The notes beneath the pieces are model-generated. The model searched no databases, was not told the origin of the DNA, and worked only from the letters and a program-made list of their open reading frames with translations. Of a stretch of DNA of 64,000 nt, positions 24,301 to 31,500 are shown in pieces. A program made the position numbers and the translations under genes. Position 1 is the stretch's first letter. The number at the start of each line of letters is the position of its first letter. Source of the DNA: Dipylidium caninum (taxonomy: Eukaryota; Platyhelminthes; Cestoda; Cyclophyllidea; Dipylidiidae); assembly GCA_017562135.1 (NCBI GenBank), contig QEYB01000229.1, forward strand, positions 62,001-126,000, given 5' to 3'.

Positions 24301-25510
24301 GGAATCTCTGACTTTTCAATCGGTGTTAACAGTCTCGGGCTGGAAACTGTCATGTCTATGGAGTCGAAAGGCCCTTAACAGGACAGGAGCAACTTCATCA
24401 ACTTGCTTTCCCCAGTCTGCTGATTGACGGCCCTCACTTGGTCTTTTATCGTCCCTTTGAGCATTGTCAGTTGACAGTGAGGCTACGACTCATGATCCTT
24501 TCTGCCCAACGCGCTCAGCATTCACTTGACTGAGCCCTTCGCAGGTCCCGACATTCCCAGGTGTTGGTGGATAACATGCGGATATTCGCAAACAAACAAC
24601 GCTCTCGGCGATACGAGTCCACATGATTTTGAGCCACTTTGCGACGATTTCGTTTTAAGTTAAAAAGGGGGGGGGGAGGGAAAGCCATAAAAACTGCGTT
24701 TTGCTCATCTATCGGTTGCACCTTCTTGTGTTATTTCATCTTTTGGGCGGAAAACATCATTCTGACATCAAAAGTAACTTAGTAACCGTGGGAATCGGTT
24801 TTTTTAGGCAGAGTCTTTAAAACTTCTTTGACCCCCACCGACAGTCCGGTGCCTTGCACCGTCGAAGCAGAAAGTAGGTTGACCTTGTTTGATCAGGGGC
24901 GGGACGAAGCGGGGCTGGATTAGGTTCCTCTTTGGGTTGAATGGTCTAAAATTCGTCATCGGTTTTGCGATGAGCGGTTACGTCAGAATTTGACCCTGCT
25001 TTCTAGATCGTGTGTCTGTCCCACACTGAATTGATCGCCAGCTACAACGAACGAAATGCCTTCTCTACGGCCAGCGATAGCGACGACGAGGAGGATGAAG
25101 AGGGGGATGAAGACGACGAGGAGGAAGACGAAGAGGAGGGAGCAGACGGTGAACATAATGACGATGGTGACAACGACGACGACGACAACAACAATGAGAA
25201 CGGGGACGGAAATGCGGAGAAGAATGAAATTACAAAAGATGTTATCTGTCGCCATCATCTTCCTCTCTCCAACTTGGACGGTGAGGATAACGCGAAGGAG
25301 GGCAACGCAAACCGCCTATCACATGAGCTGCATGTCGGAGACGACGAAAAAGCCGCCAGTGAAATACCCATCGCCTCAGAGGCCCCCAAGGGGCGTCGGA
25401 AGCTCAGCGACGACGACTTATCCCCTCCCGCTCCCCGTAAATCCTCCAAGCGTCGACGAGTCGACCGCCTGTCCGCCAACTCCGACGAGTCTTCTCACAG
25501 CCTTGTCTAG
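2..25510 (+). CDS. NSD-like: NSD-family histone H3K36 methyltransferase (5' partial gene, multi-exon)
   Basis: The product should methylate histone H3 lysine 36 on nucleosomes, using S-adenosylmethionine, in the nucleus. Domain order matches vertebrate NSD1-3: end of PWWP1, PHD1, PHD2/3, PHD4 (motif [20 protein letters not shown]), PWWP2 (RWWPGEI), AWS Cys cluster, SET ([24 protein letters not shown]), post-SET (CSCGAETC) and C-terminal PHD/C5HCH. Exons: 2-386, 467-516, 623-1167, 2456-2762, 3900-about 4200 (end unclear), 4636-5157, 13302-13894, 14434-14755, 19500-19769, 20620-20864, 21521-21922, 23682-23938, 24052-24200 and 25007-25510. From 4636 onward every phase agrees. The readable part is about 1,500 residues; the N-terminus lies left of the window. 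Exons 623-1167 and 3900-4200 each need a one-base frame correction. SETD2 and ASH1 are unlikely because neither has this PHD-PWWP-AWS-SET-PHD order. Confidence 0.93.
467..516 (+). CDS. NSD small linker exon
   Basis: A 50-base exon sits between a TTTTCAG acceptor and a GTTAGT donor and reads [16 protein letters not shown], a basic linker. Its phase (two leading bases, then a full-codon end) joins the exon at 623 without a break. It has no domain of its own; support is splice sites and phase only. Confidence 0.6.
623..1167 (+). CDS. NSD exon: PHD1 zinc finger with a long charged insertion
   Basis: Acceptor TTTTCTAG at 613-622, donor GTAGGT at 1168. The first zinc pair is CCVC at about 705-715. 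It is followed by about 85 residues rich in Glu, Asp and Lys, then the rest of the finger ([16 protein letters not shown], ending about 1059) and, in the next frame, [15 protein letters not shown]. Entry and exit are both phase 0, but the exon is 545 bases, one short of a multiple of three. The reading frame changes between 1060 and 1125, where there is a C6 run (1067-1072) and a T6 run (1118-1123). One base gained in either run restores a continuous PHD1. Confidence 0.85.
1168..2455 (+). other. NSD intron, 1.3 kb
   Basis: GTAGGT donor to CGCCCGTAG acceptor. Two short antisense reading frames at 1369-1572 and 1530-1775 are unlike any protein I recognise and are probably chance. I see nothing else. 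Confidence 0.7.
2456..2762 (+). CDS. NSD exon: PHD2 and most of PHD3
   Basis: Reads [18 protein letters not shown], then [16 protein letters not shown] and [21 protein letters not shown]. This aligns by eye with the vertebrate NSD stretches around GKFYHEEC, CSLHICITC and RCVRCPVAYHANDFCLAAGS, so zinc ligands of PHD2 and the first part of PHD3 are present. It follows the previous exon in phase 0. The donor is taken as GTGTGA at 2763, which leaves phase 1 to match the exon at 3900; a GTGGGT donor four bases earlier would be the alternative. Confidence 0.88.
2763..3899 (+). other. NSD intron, 1.1 kb
   Basis: Ends in the acceptor ACATGTCAG. AT-richer than the exons. I see no repeat or second gene in it. 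Confidence 0.6.
3900..4216 (+). CDS. NSD exon: probable end of PHD3 plus linker (3' border uncertain)
   Basis: After the acceptor at 3898-3899 the frame set by the previous exon reads [17 protein letters not shown], which can supply the last Cys and His of PHD3. About 30 codons later it runs into a TGA just after an A7 tract near 4022-4028. The frame one base over continues as [20 protein letters not shown] and an acidic stretch to 4216. Removing one A from the tract joins both into one open frame. In-phase donors lie at CAG|GTGGAC and GAG|GTAGTA, either of which would pair with the phase-0 acceptor at 4635. I am sure neither of the exon end nor that the frame change is not a short intron. 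Confidence 0.5.
4377..4718 (+). CDS. Possible alternative NSD exon or unrelated open frame
   Basis: A frame opens at an ATTTTAG acceptor (4375-4376) and stays open for 113 codons to a TAG at 4716-4718. It begins [17 protein letters not shown]. It is in a different frame from the next certain exon (4636-5157) and overlaps it. The opposite strand of 4406-4687 is also open for 93 codons with a Lys/Glu-rich composition, so which strand, if either, is coding cannot be told here. No domain is recognisable. Confidence 0.25.
   Translation, partial: PRGTRFHLNVYVPLKLNFPSLARIEALCHALPLKRLLRLLFLENLPRSSVSTLKTVSNNFILYLSPMSRSIYLVPGNSFSNNLSPLALAVLDSLLTPRDADSSTKSPEASDSL
4636..5157 (+). CDS. NSD exon: Ser/Pro-rich linker and PHD4
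   Basis: A strong polypyrimidine acceptor (CTCTCTCCTTTAG) opens a 174-codon phase-0 exon ending at a GTGAGT donor. The first 110 residues are a Ser/Pro-rich linker not found at this length in vertebrate NSDs. The end reads [20 protein letters not shown], then [13 protein letters not shown], which is the first two-thirds of PHD4 (vertebrate VNVSWCFVCSEGGSLLCC). The remaining Cys pair is in the exon at 13302, across an 8.1-kb intron. Confidence 0.88.
5158..13301 (+). other. 8.1-kb NSD intron inside PHD4
   Basis: Donor GTGAGT, acceptor TTGTCACCCAG, both phase 0. The intron contains a decayed mariner element (separate entry), a GT/CA tract near 9007-9022, G or C homopolymers (for example near 8907-8922) and pyrimidine-rich stretches such as 9985-10030 and 12855-12895. 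Many short open frames on both strands in the pyrimidine-rich parts are low complexity. I recognise no nested gene. Confidence 0.7.
11430..12490 (+). mobile_element. Decayed mariner (Tc1/mariner superfamily) transposon
   Basis: Translating the + strand in shifting frames gives successive mariner transposase pieces in the right order. They are [12 protein letters not shown] and [13 protein letters not shown] (DNA-binding half, about 11520-11630), TSEIAKRF (about 11680), VITGEEKWITY (start of the catalytic core, 11878-11910), NARP (about 12180) and [14 protein letters not shown] (about 12228-12268), and a C-terminal part to about 12430. Stops and frame changes interrupt it throughout, so it is dead. 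A run of ten A's near 12491 may lie at or near the 3' end. I could not pair terminal inverted repeats, so the borders are approximate. Confidence 0.82.
13302..13894 (+). CDS. NSD exon: end of PHD4 and second PWWP domain
   Basis: Starts [19 protein letters not shown], giving the last Cys pair of PHD4, then EIVWVRV and, after a 38-residue insert, [10 protein letters not shown], the PWWP signature. Later FFAVRLFGL and [15 protein letters not shown] match the vertebrate [21 protein letters not shown] segment, with about 45 extra residues between them. PWWP2 of NSD proteins helps bind nucleosomes. Donor GTAAGC at 13895 leaves phase 2, taken up by the single leading base of the next exon. Confidence 0.93.
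13895..14433 (+). other. NSD intron, 0.54 kb
   Basis: GTAAGC donor to GATAATAG acceptor. No feature seen. Confidence 0.7.
14434..14755 (+). CDS. NSD exon: basic helical linker before the AWS domain
   Basis: Reads [20 protein letters not shown], then a Lys/Arg-rich helical segment (around [20 protein letters not shown]) ending RPDYYEYIK. The last residues match the conserved PPPYKHIK just before the AWS domain in NSD proteins. Acceptor and donor (GTGGGT) phases agree with both neighbours. Confidence 0.88.
14756..19499 (+). other. 4.7-kb NSD intron
   Basis: Contains a C14 run near 15570-15583, a C9 run near 17928-17936, a G10 run near 18062-18071 and pyrimidine-rich stretches. An antisense open frame at 16786-17136 is listed separately. 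Nothing else recognised. Confidence 0.6.
16786..17136 (-). CDS. Unrecognised antisense open frame of 116 codons inside an NSD intron
   Basis: An ATG-initiated frame on the opposite strand encodes a basic protein with a short acidic N-terminus, a [20 protein letters not shown] segment containing a CxxC pair, and a Lys-rich C-terminus ending [11 protein letters not shown]. The composition would suit a small nuclear protein, but one CxxC pair is not a domain. I see no splice partner. It may be chance or the relic of an inserted gene. Confidence 0.2.
   Translation of the reverse strand: MTFVNSSPSRPIHEGSIDAVNREDVDSVSDKGSRVAKKRKEMPFYECPQCQSEVGEFHRPKIRHRPPSIRFTVRRLRYLSGQKNQQCKGAKKGRATWTKRDGRVSKSSKTPAKKSR
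19500..19769 (+). CDS. NSD exon: AWS domain and start of SET domain
   Basis: Exactly 90 codons, phase 0 at both ends. [10 protein letters not shown] continues the YIK of the previous exon as in vertebrate [33 protein letters not shown], then the LLYEC and [11 protein letters not shown] parts, carry the AWS (associated with SET) zinc cysteines. RGWGLKT is the GxG motif of SET that contacts S-adenosylmethionine. This region is highly conserved and fixes the gene's identity. Confidence 0.97.
19770..20619 (+). other. NSD intron, 0.85 kb
   Basis: GTTTGT donor to CTCCCACAG acceptor. A short CT repeat lies near 20208-20222. Nothing else seen. Confidence 0.7.
20620..20864 (+). CDS. NSD exon: SET catalytic domain core
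   Basis: Starts [14 protein letters not shown], then [30 protein letters not shown] and [14 protein letters not shown]. NHSCxPN is the cofactor-binding pseudoknot motif. Family members have Gln before the Pro where this protein has Cys, a mild variation. All other catalytic-core positions that I can check by eye are intact, so an active lysine methyltransferase is expected. Donor GTAAGC leaves phase 2. Confidence 0.97.
20865..21520 (+). other. NSD intron, 0.66 kb, splitting the SET domain
   Basis: GTAAGC donor to CCCCGTTTAG acceptor. No feature seen. Confidence 0.7.
21521..21922 (+). CDS. NSD exon: end of SET, post-SET and Ser/Thr-rich linker
   Basis: Begins [14 protein letters not shown], containing the SET tyrosine motif. 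[15 protein letters not shown] is the post-SET zinc cluster whose loop gates the substrate channel in NSD enzymes. About 90 residues rich in Thr, Ser, Lys and Pro follow, ending KPKCYR, the start of the C-terminal PHD. Donor GTGAGT leaves phase 2 and joins the exon at 23682 to give CYRCNK. Confidence 0.96.
21923..23681 (+). other. NSD intron, 1.8 kb
   Basis: Contains a C11 run near 22471-22481 and a G-rich run near 23025-23041. No gene seen. Confidence 0.65.
23682..23938 (+). CDS. NSD exon: C-terminal PHD finger with insertion
   Basis: The acceptor TTGTAG gives CNKIVPNP after CYR. Some 55 residues of Ser/Thr/Arg-rich sequence follow before [19 protein letters not shown], matching the vertebrate KKPGCPKVYHADC part. 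The insertion therefore lies between the first and second zinc pairs, as it does in PHD1. Donor GTAAGC leaves phase 1. Confidence 0.92.
24052..24200 (+). CDS. NSD exon: C5HCH module after the last PHD
   Basis: Reads [20 protein letters not shown], then [15 protein letters not shown], matching vertebrate WECPWHQCDICGKEAASFC and SFCKQHREG. This is the NSD-specific Cys/His-rich domain that pairs with the last PHD for protein and histone-tail binding. The acceptor CGTCAAG gives two leading bases and the donor GTATGT gives phase 0. The 113-base intron 23939-24051 precedes it. Confidence 0.95.
24201..25006 (+). other. NSD intron, 0.8 kb
   Basis: GTATGT donor to CTTTCTAG acceptor. A G9 run lies near 24668. 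No other feature seen. Confidence 0.7.
25007..25510 (+). CDS. NSD last exon: acidic C-terminal tail and stop
   Basis: Starts [17 protein letters not shown], which supplies the last Cys/His of the C5HCH module. It continues into about 50 residues almost entirely Asp, Glu and Asn, a mixed region, and a basic end with [10 protein letters not shown], a likely nuclear localisation signal. The stop TAG is at 25508-25510. Vertebrate NSD2 ends shortly after the C5HCH domain; the acidic tail here is unusual. Confidence 0.93.
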   Translation: MVCLSHTELIASYNERNAFSTASDSDDEEDEEGDEDDEEEDEEEGADGEHNDDGDNDDDDNNNENGDGNAEKNEITKDVICRHHLPLSNLDGEDNAKEGNANRLSHELHVGDDEKAASEIPIASEAPKGRRKLSDDDLSPPAPRKSSKRRRVDRLSANSDESSHSLV

Positions 25511-28500
25511 GTGCCATTGTGTTGTAGCTACTCCTTCCAAACATAGCATTTATTATTAGCATTACTGAGTAGTCTTACCTAGCATTATTTCAAATTAGCA
25601 GTAAAGTAGCTCTCCACCCGATTGTTTTGATGATTGCCTCCCCCGCCCCGCCCTGCTCCACCACTTTCTCCTCCCCTCCCATCCCTCTGCCCGCCTTGCC
25701 TCTATGGCCTGTCAGCTCGTCGCCCCATTCGCTCCCCCCCTCGTCCTCCTCCTCCTCTTCTGTTTGTACAGTGCGAGATATGTTTCTCCATATTTTTTTA
25801 ATATGTATGCTTTTATAAGTAGGCTTTTTCACTATGTAGGTCTGTCTATTGCTGTGTCTTGCTTTAATGTATGGCGTGCAGGTCCCCCTCCCTCCCCCGG
25901 CCTTCGTCACTTACGGCCCTCCGCCCGCCCTCCTTCGCCCCTATCTCCCTTCCTCCCTCCCCGGTTTTCCTGCTCTCGTCTCGTCTCGCCCCGCCCCTCC
26001 TCGCCTGCCACTCTCCTGGCGTGCCAGTCCCCCTGCGCTCCCTGACGCCTTCTGCTAGTGTGGTTGGAGGGGTGAGTGGTCTGTCGAGAGTCTTTACAGT
26101 GTATTCTCCCTAGACTGAAAAGTTTGTCCTCTTCCCGTCACATATACGTGACACTTGCATTGTCTGGGTCAGATGCTTGCCTTGAGGGCTCACGACGGCT
26201 AACTGCGTGAGACAAGTGGAGCGTCGGGCAGAGGGCGAGATGGACAGGGGATGGATGGCTCCATTGCCGGTCCGCATTCGTTGGTTTCATCACTGTAGAC
26301 ATGCGGGAGGGCATCCAAATGTTGAGAGTCTAATTACGGGATAGAACGATGGCAGAAGTGTGTCATCGTTACAATTGTTCTCTTCCTTTTCGTGGTTTGC
26401 GGGACTGTCTGTGCCTGTGCGAAATTGCGCAGGACCACCTCCTTCGGTCGACGTTTATCTTTCGGTTCGAGGACGAACCGACCTAACGCGACTTGAATGA
26501 TGCTTCACTGATCTCCCAAGCCTGTCGAGTAGAAATGGAGGCGGCGATTAGTCTTCCTTCCGCCTTCACTCTTTTCCCTCTGCCACGAACGCCATCGGCC
26601 GTAGCGTCAGAAGTTCACTGAAGGCAAAACCAAATCTCCTTCCACGGGACTTGGGAATTTTTTGCGTCTCATACTCGCCTACTTCTTGTGATCCGCGTCC
26701 CAGGCAGTTCTTTAAGTGTGAACGCAATCTACGTCTCCGTGATGCCGACATCTTTAACTTGTTCAGAGGCTGTTTGTTGTGCCAGTCCTGATATTGGTTT
26801 TGGGTCTAGACTAAATCATCAGCATGTCTTGACGTCTTTCCGGGACGGCGTTCTGCCCGTCACGGGATCCTCAGAAGTGCCACGTCCCTGGAGGACACGC
26901 CGAGAGAAGCGGACTGGGCGACTCTCGAATCTCCTCTCCGAGTGAACTGTTGCCCGTCTCCCCTCCGAGGCGCCTGCATACCTTTCTGGCACTCGTCAAC
27001 CGTTGTCTGCTCGTCCCCTTCCTCCCCCCTCGCCTCTCCTTGTGCACACACGGTTTGATCGGGATCACGTCGGTATGTTTTAAGCTCACGTCACCCTCGG
27101 TCCCCGAGGCCATAGATCAAAGAGGCGGTAGAGCTGGCGCAGGAGGAGTACTTAATCCTCAACAATGCACACACACGTATATACAGGCATGCATGCATAC
27201 ACTCACAGAAGAGGCACAATTCGAAACCCATTAAAGTCAGAAAAAAACGGTTTTTTATCGCCCCGTGGGCTGTAGGAAGGCGGGCAGAGGGGTAGGCTGG
27301 CTGGATGGATGGCGGGGCTCAGTGGCAGCGTCCTCCGCCCCGCCCTCCTGCCTCTTGGCGGTTTGGCTTTGTGTTATCAGAGTAGGAGAATCACGAACGA
27401 GCATGCATGCATGTATACACATGCAGTGTGTGCATGGAGAGAGAGGCGCACAGCCATAAATCGCGTTTACGACGATCAGATATTAATGAGAGCCCGCGGG
27501 GTGGACGGGTGGACTGGGACTGACTGCTGCTGGCGAGTATTGTGCTTATTTATGGGCCTCGGTGAAATCCCCCGGTCGGATTGAGTACGCGTAAGTGGGG
27601 AAAGGCGGAGGGAACCAGGCCGGGATGTCTTGACGTAATGCTGCCCGCGGAGAGTGATGCGATGAGATGATGTCGCCGTGTGGAGGAGGGGCGACCGGTG
27701 GACGCGGAGGGGAGAAGTGGACTCTCTGGAGGCGGACAAGTCGAGGACGAGGGAGGGGACGGTGTCCGCGGTGGAGGGGAGATTCTGCCTTGCGGTCAGC
27801 AGATTATAATCCTCCTCTGGTCGTGTCTCCTCCTACTTTCTCTCCTCTTTATCTGATTCCTACGATACAGCGGCAATTTTGCCACTTAGAGCTACTCGAA
27901 ATCCTCGTCATCCAGTCCTTGTACCGCCTTCGACGGGCGGGCGGGGTGGACGTCTGCTCGCCTTCCTTCCTTTCCCCATTTGCGCGACGCCGTCCCCTCC
28001 GCCAGGTGTATGGTGACCATGGGCGGAGGGGCGTTGGACGAGGAAGACATTAGCCGTTTGCGTAGTCCTCTCTACGCCAGACCGACAGGAGGGCGAGTGT
28101 GGATCGTCTGCTGTAGGAAGAAGGAGGCGCCGAGTCGAATTCGTCCAGGAGGTTCTCCACGAGTAGCACGAAAACCCGCATTTCCACCACGCCGCGTGAG
28201 ACACGCAGGCAAAATGCGCGGAGGCTGCGCGATGTGGAAGGTTGAGGTGGCCGCAAAACCAGGAAGATGCTCTTCTTTGCTAAAACACAGTTTGTTGGGT
28301 CCTCACCATCGAAATGATGCGCAGTGGCTGGAAGTGTCTCCTCCCCGAGGCGTCTCCCGACTGGCCACTTGCCCGATGGCGTCTCCTTTGAGTCGTCCCC
28401 CTTGGGGAGCACGTGAAGTCGCGGACTATTTGATGCCGAGGTCCTTTTATCCCACCACGAACCGCCCAATTGTGTGCTTGGGTGCGGGCGACGTTCGGGG

Positions 28501-31500
28501 GGCCACTTCTCTCGCCCCTCCTGTCCTGGGCAAATCTCCCCTTTGCGGTGCAATAGGACCTGTTGCAACTGCCGTGTCCCTTTCCGCGGCGGCCGTTAAT
28601 TTCACTTTTCCCCTGTCTAATACACCGCCCCTGTGGGCAGTTGGTTATTATCTCGCGCCTCAGCCCCGCCCTTCCCCGTCCACGTTCGCGTCCGCGTCCG
28701 CGTCCCCTTCGCGCGGCCGAGCACACTTCGACAGTGCCGCTTTGTGAATAAATCAGCGCTGTTTTATTCGCGATCGTCTTTTCCCGGTGCACCCGTGGAC
28801 TGGTCAAATTCCGAACTTATTACACGGACGAGGGGGCGGTCCGGGGGCGGGGCGAGGTGGGACGGGGGCCGGAGAGAGGACGTAGAGAGCGGGGCGAGCG
28901 ATTTGTCTGGAGGCACACTTCACCCCTCCCTCCCCCCGCCCCCTCCCTTCGCTCTACCCGCTCTTCTCGTTGCCTCTAATGGGCGAAACGAGCAGTCCAG
29001 ACAGGCATTGATATCAGATACCGCCGGCCAAATGAAGGATTTATGCGCCAGAGGCACCGATTTCAACGCCCGATAAGCCACTCTCACCTCAACTCGCCCC
29101 ACCCTCCGGCCTTCCGCCTCCCGCCTGCCCCCTTGCAACCACAGCCGACACCCTCGCTCCGCACGGGCCAAAAACACCCCACTCCACTCCTCTCTACACC
29201 ACTCCACCGTGTTTTTTGTCAAATAATACTTGGAAAAGGAGCGTTTTGTTTTTTGTTTCGGGTCGGGTGGCTCGCCGTCCCGACGGACATCCAGTCGCCG
29301 CGAGGGGGAGGCCTCAGCAACTTGTACAGCAGGAGGCCGTTCCGCCTCGTCGGGTCTTTTTGGTCCCCAATTGCCGCTTTACTTGTTGAAAACGGTTCTG
29401 AACGGGGGAGGTCGCCTGTGTCCGAGGCGTTCACTTCCACCAATTTTTTTCTCAGCCGGGCTTTCACGGCGCCGTCTGGACTGTCTCGTGGTGGCGCGGG
29501 CGAATTGTCGAGCTGCCACGCCGCCTCTCGCGGCCGAGTTCTCGTCCCGCTGGCCTCCGCCTTCGTCGCTCCGCGCTGTTGTGACGCCCCGTGGAGTGGA
29601 GAAGTGAATTTTCCTCGCGGACCATCTGGGCGTCTCCACTTTGTTTCCGGGTCTGAGCAGCCGAAGTTGTTAGTCTGAGGCTGTCTGCGGAGCAGACACT
29701 CGGGGACCCGAAAGTCTGTTCGCGGCCCTAACCGTCTCCGTTGACGCCCTTTCGGCTCAAAATTGGACACTTTCCATAATGCCTCGACTGGCATTCCAGC
29801 CTACCGAAAAGGCCAACTCCTCATTGCCAGGAAGTTATTCCACGAACCACTCGAGATTGCCCCAAACCGACGGGCTTCGATGCGAGGCGGCGCTATCAGT
29901 GGCCGTCTGTGCGAAATGCAGTTTCTGCGTGGCAGTCGCTTCCCATCCGCTCGCCCATCGTGGAACACGTCGCGGGGACTTGTTTCGTCTGCTTCCCGGA
30001 GCAGCCGCAGCATATCTGCGACTTCCGCGGCTTCTGCTCTGGGGGAAGGCAGGTGAAAGCGTGGGCGGAGCACCCGCACAGTCCACCACTCGTCCCGAGC
30101 GTGGCACGCATGGCTGTGACTCGAGAAATGCCTCCGACGCCCCGTCCTCGCCCGCCCGCTTGCTGGGCTTTTCAACCCCAGTTCGACGAGTCGCGCATCG
30201 AAGCGTCGCCCGGTCGACAGGTGGCAGTGCGGGGGACTGGCGTGGTCCACCTGGAGGGGCCGTCACTGCTTCGTTCGGACGCTTCTCTTTTCAGCGCGTC
30301 CTTCGGCTAGACACGCAGCCGGTGGTCCTCCAGCCAGACACACACCGGGAAAAGCGAGAGGATTTTTCTCTCTTCACGTCCTCGAGGAAAACCGCGCGCA
30401 CAAACATGAACAGATGCGGGCGAACGGTGAACTAAACCAGACCGGCCGGGGCATCATTTGGTTAGAAGCACAGCTGAGAGGCCTCCAGGAAGCCCCCACG
30501 TGGATGAGGAAAGGCCAAGACTTGGAAAACGCGTCTTTTCGGTTTGCGCTCGCATGATCGACCGTATTTATCGTCTCCACCGCGACTGTGGAGGGGCGGA
30601 GTAGAGGAGCACCTCGCACACACACGCGGACGGCTTGGCTCGCGGGTGGATTTCTGCCAACCTTCGGAAAGCACCCGTCTTAGCACGCAGAGACGGTCGG
30701 TGGGGGGGGAAAAGAGGCTCCACTCGCCATGGAGACTTATTAGAGTGGTGGAAGTTCAGGGACGGTGAGGTAATCCAGCCAAAACCACCGCCGAAAAGGC
30801 AGTTTATCTGCGACCAGAAAGAAGTCGCTTAATTCGCTGGCCATCCGAGGCGAGGAGAAGGGACGGGGACCGTGTGGGTTGGTCTTCGCTCCGGATGGCG
30901 GGGAAATCGTCCATTACCGCCCCTCCGACCGTGGCCACCGCCTCTTTCCCCCTGCCGCCTGCTCCGCCGAAGACGGGCGGAGGCGGAGAGCGGAAGTATT
31001 TTCACACCCTCTTCCCCGACGGGCCGGCGGTGCGTGTGCGGTGCGGACTGTGCGGGCGGGTGGGTGGGTGGACGTGGCAGCGACTTTCGTCCCCTTCTCG
31101 GCGACAAACGCCGTGTACGCGCGTGACTGCGCGCGCAGCCGGACGGGCGGGCGGCGGGTTGATGGGTGCGGAGCGGGGCACGGAGAGGCGGGCGAACGGA
31201 AGTGGAGTTGTGTTGCCCGCCGGAAGCGAGCCAGTGGGCAAGTGGGAGGACGCACGACTCCCGCGCTGGGCGAACGCGCACGCACGCTCGCTCGCGTGCA
31301 TCCACCTCGGACACGTGAACAGGCCACGTCGCGGAAGGCTGTCGGGTCCGCGTGGATGTCGCGGCGGTTGGTTGTCTCCTCCGCGCCCCTTCCACGCGGC
31401 TCCAGAAACGCAAAGACACATTCATGGTCGAAAGCGGTGCTTCTCAACCGAGGGGACGTCGAGATCCTCAAACTCCGTTACTTCCTTCGCCGCCGTGTTG

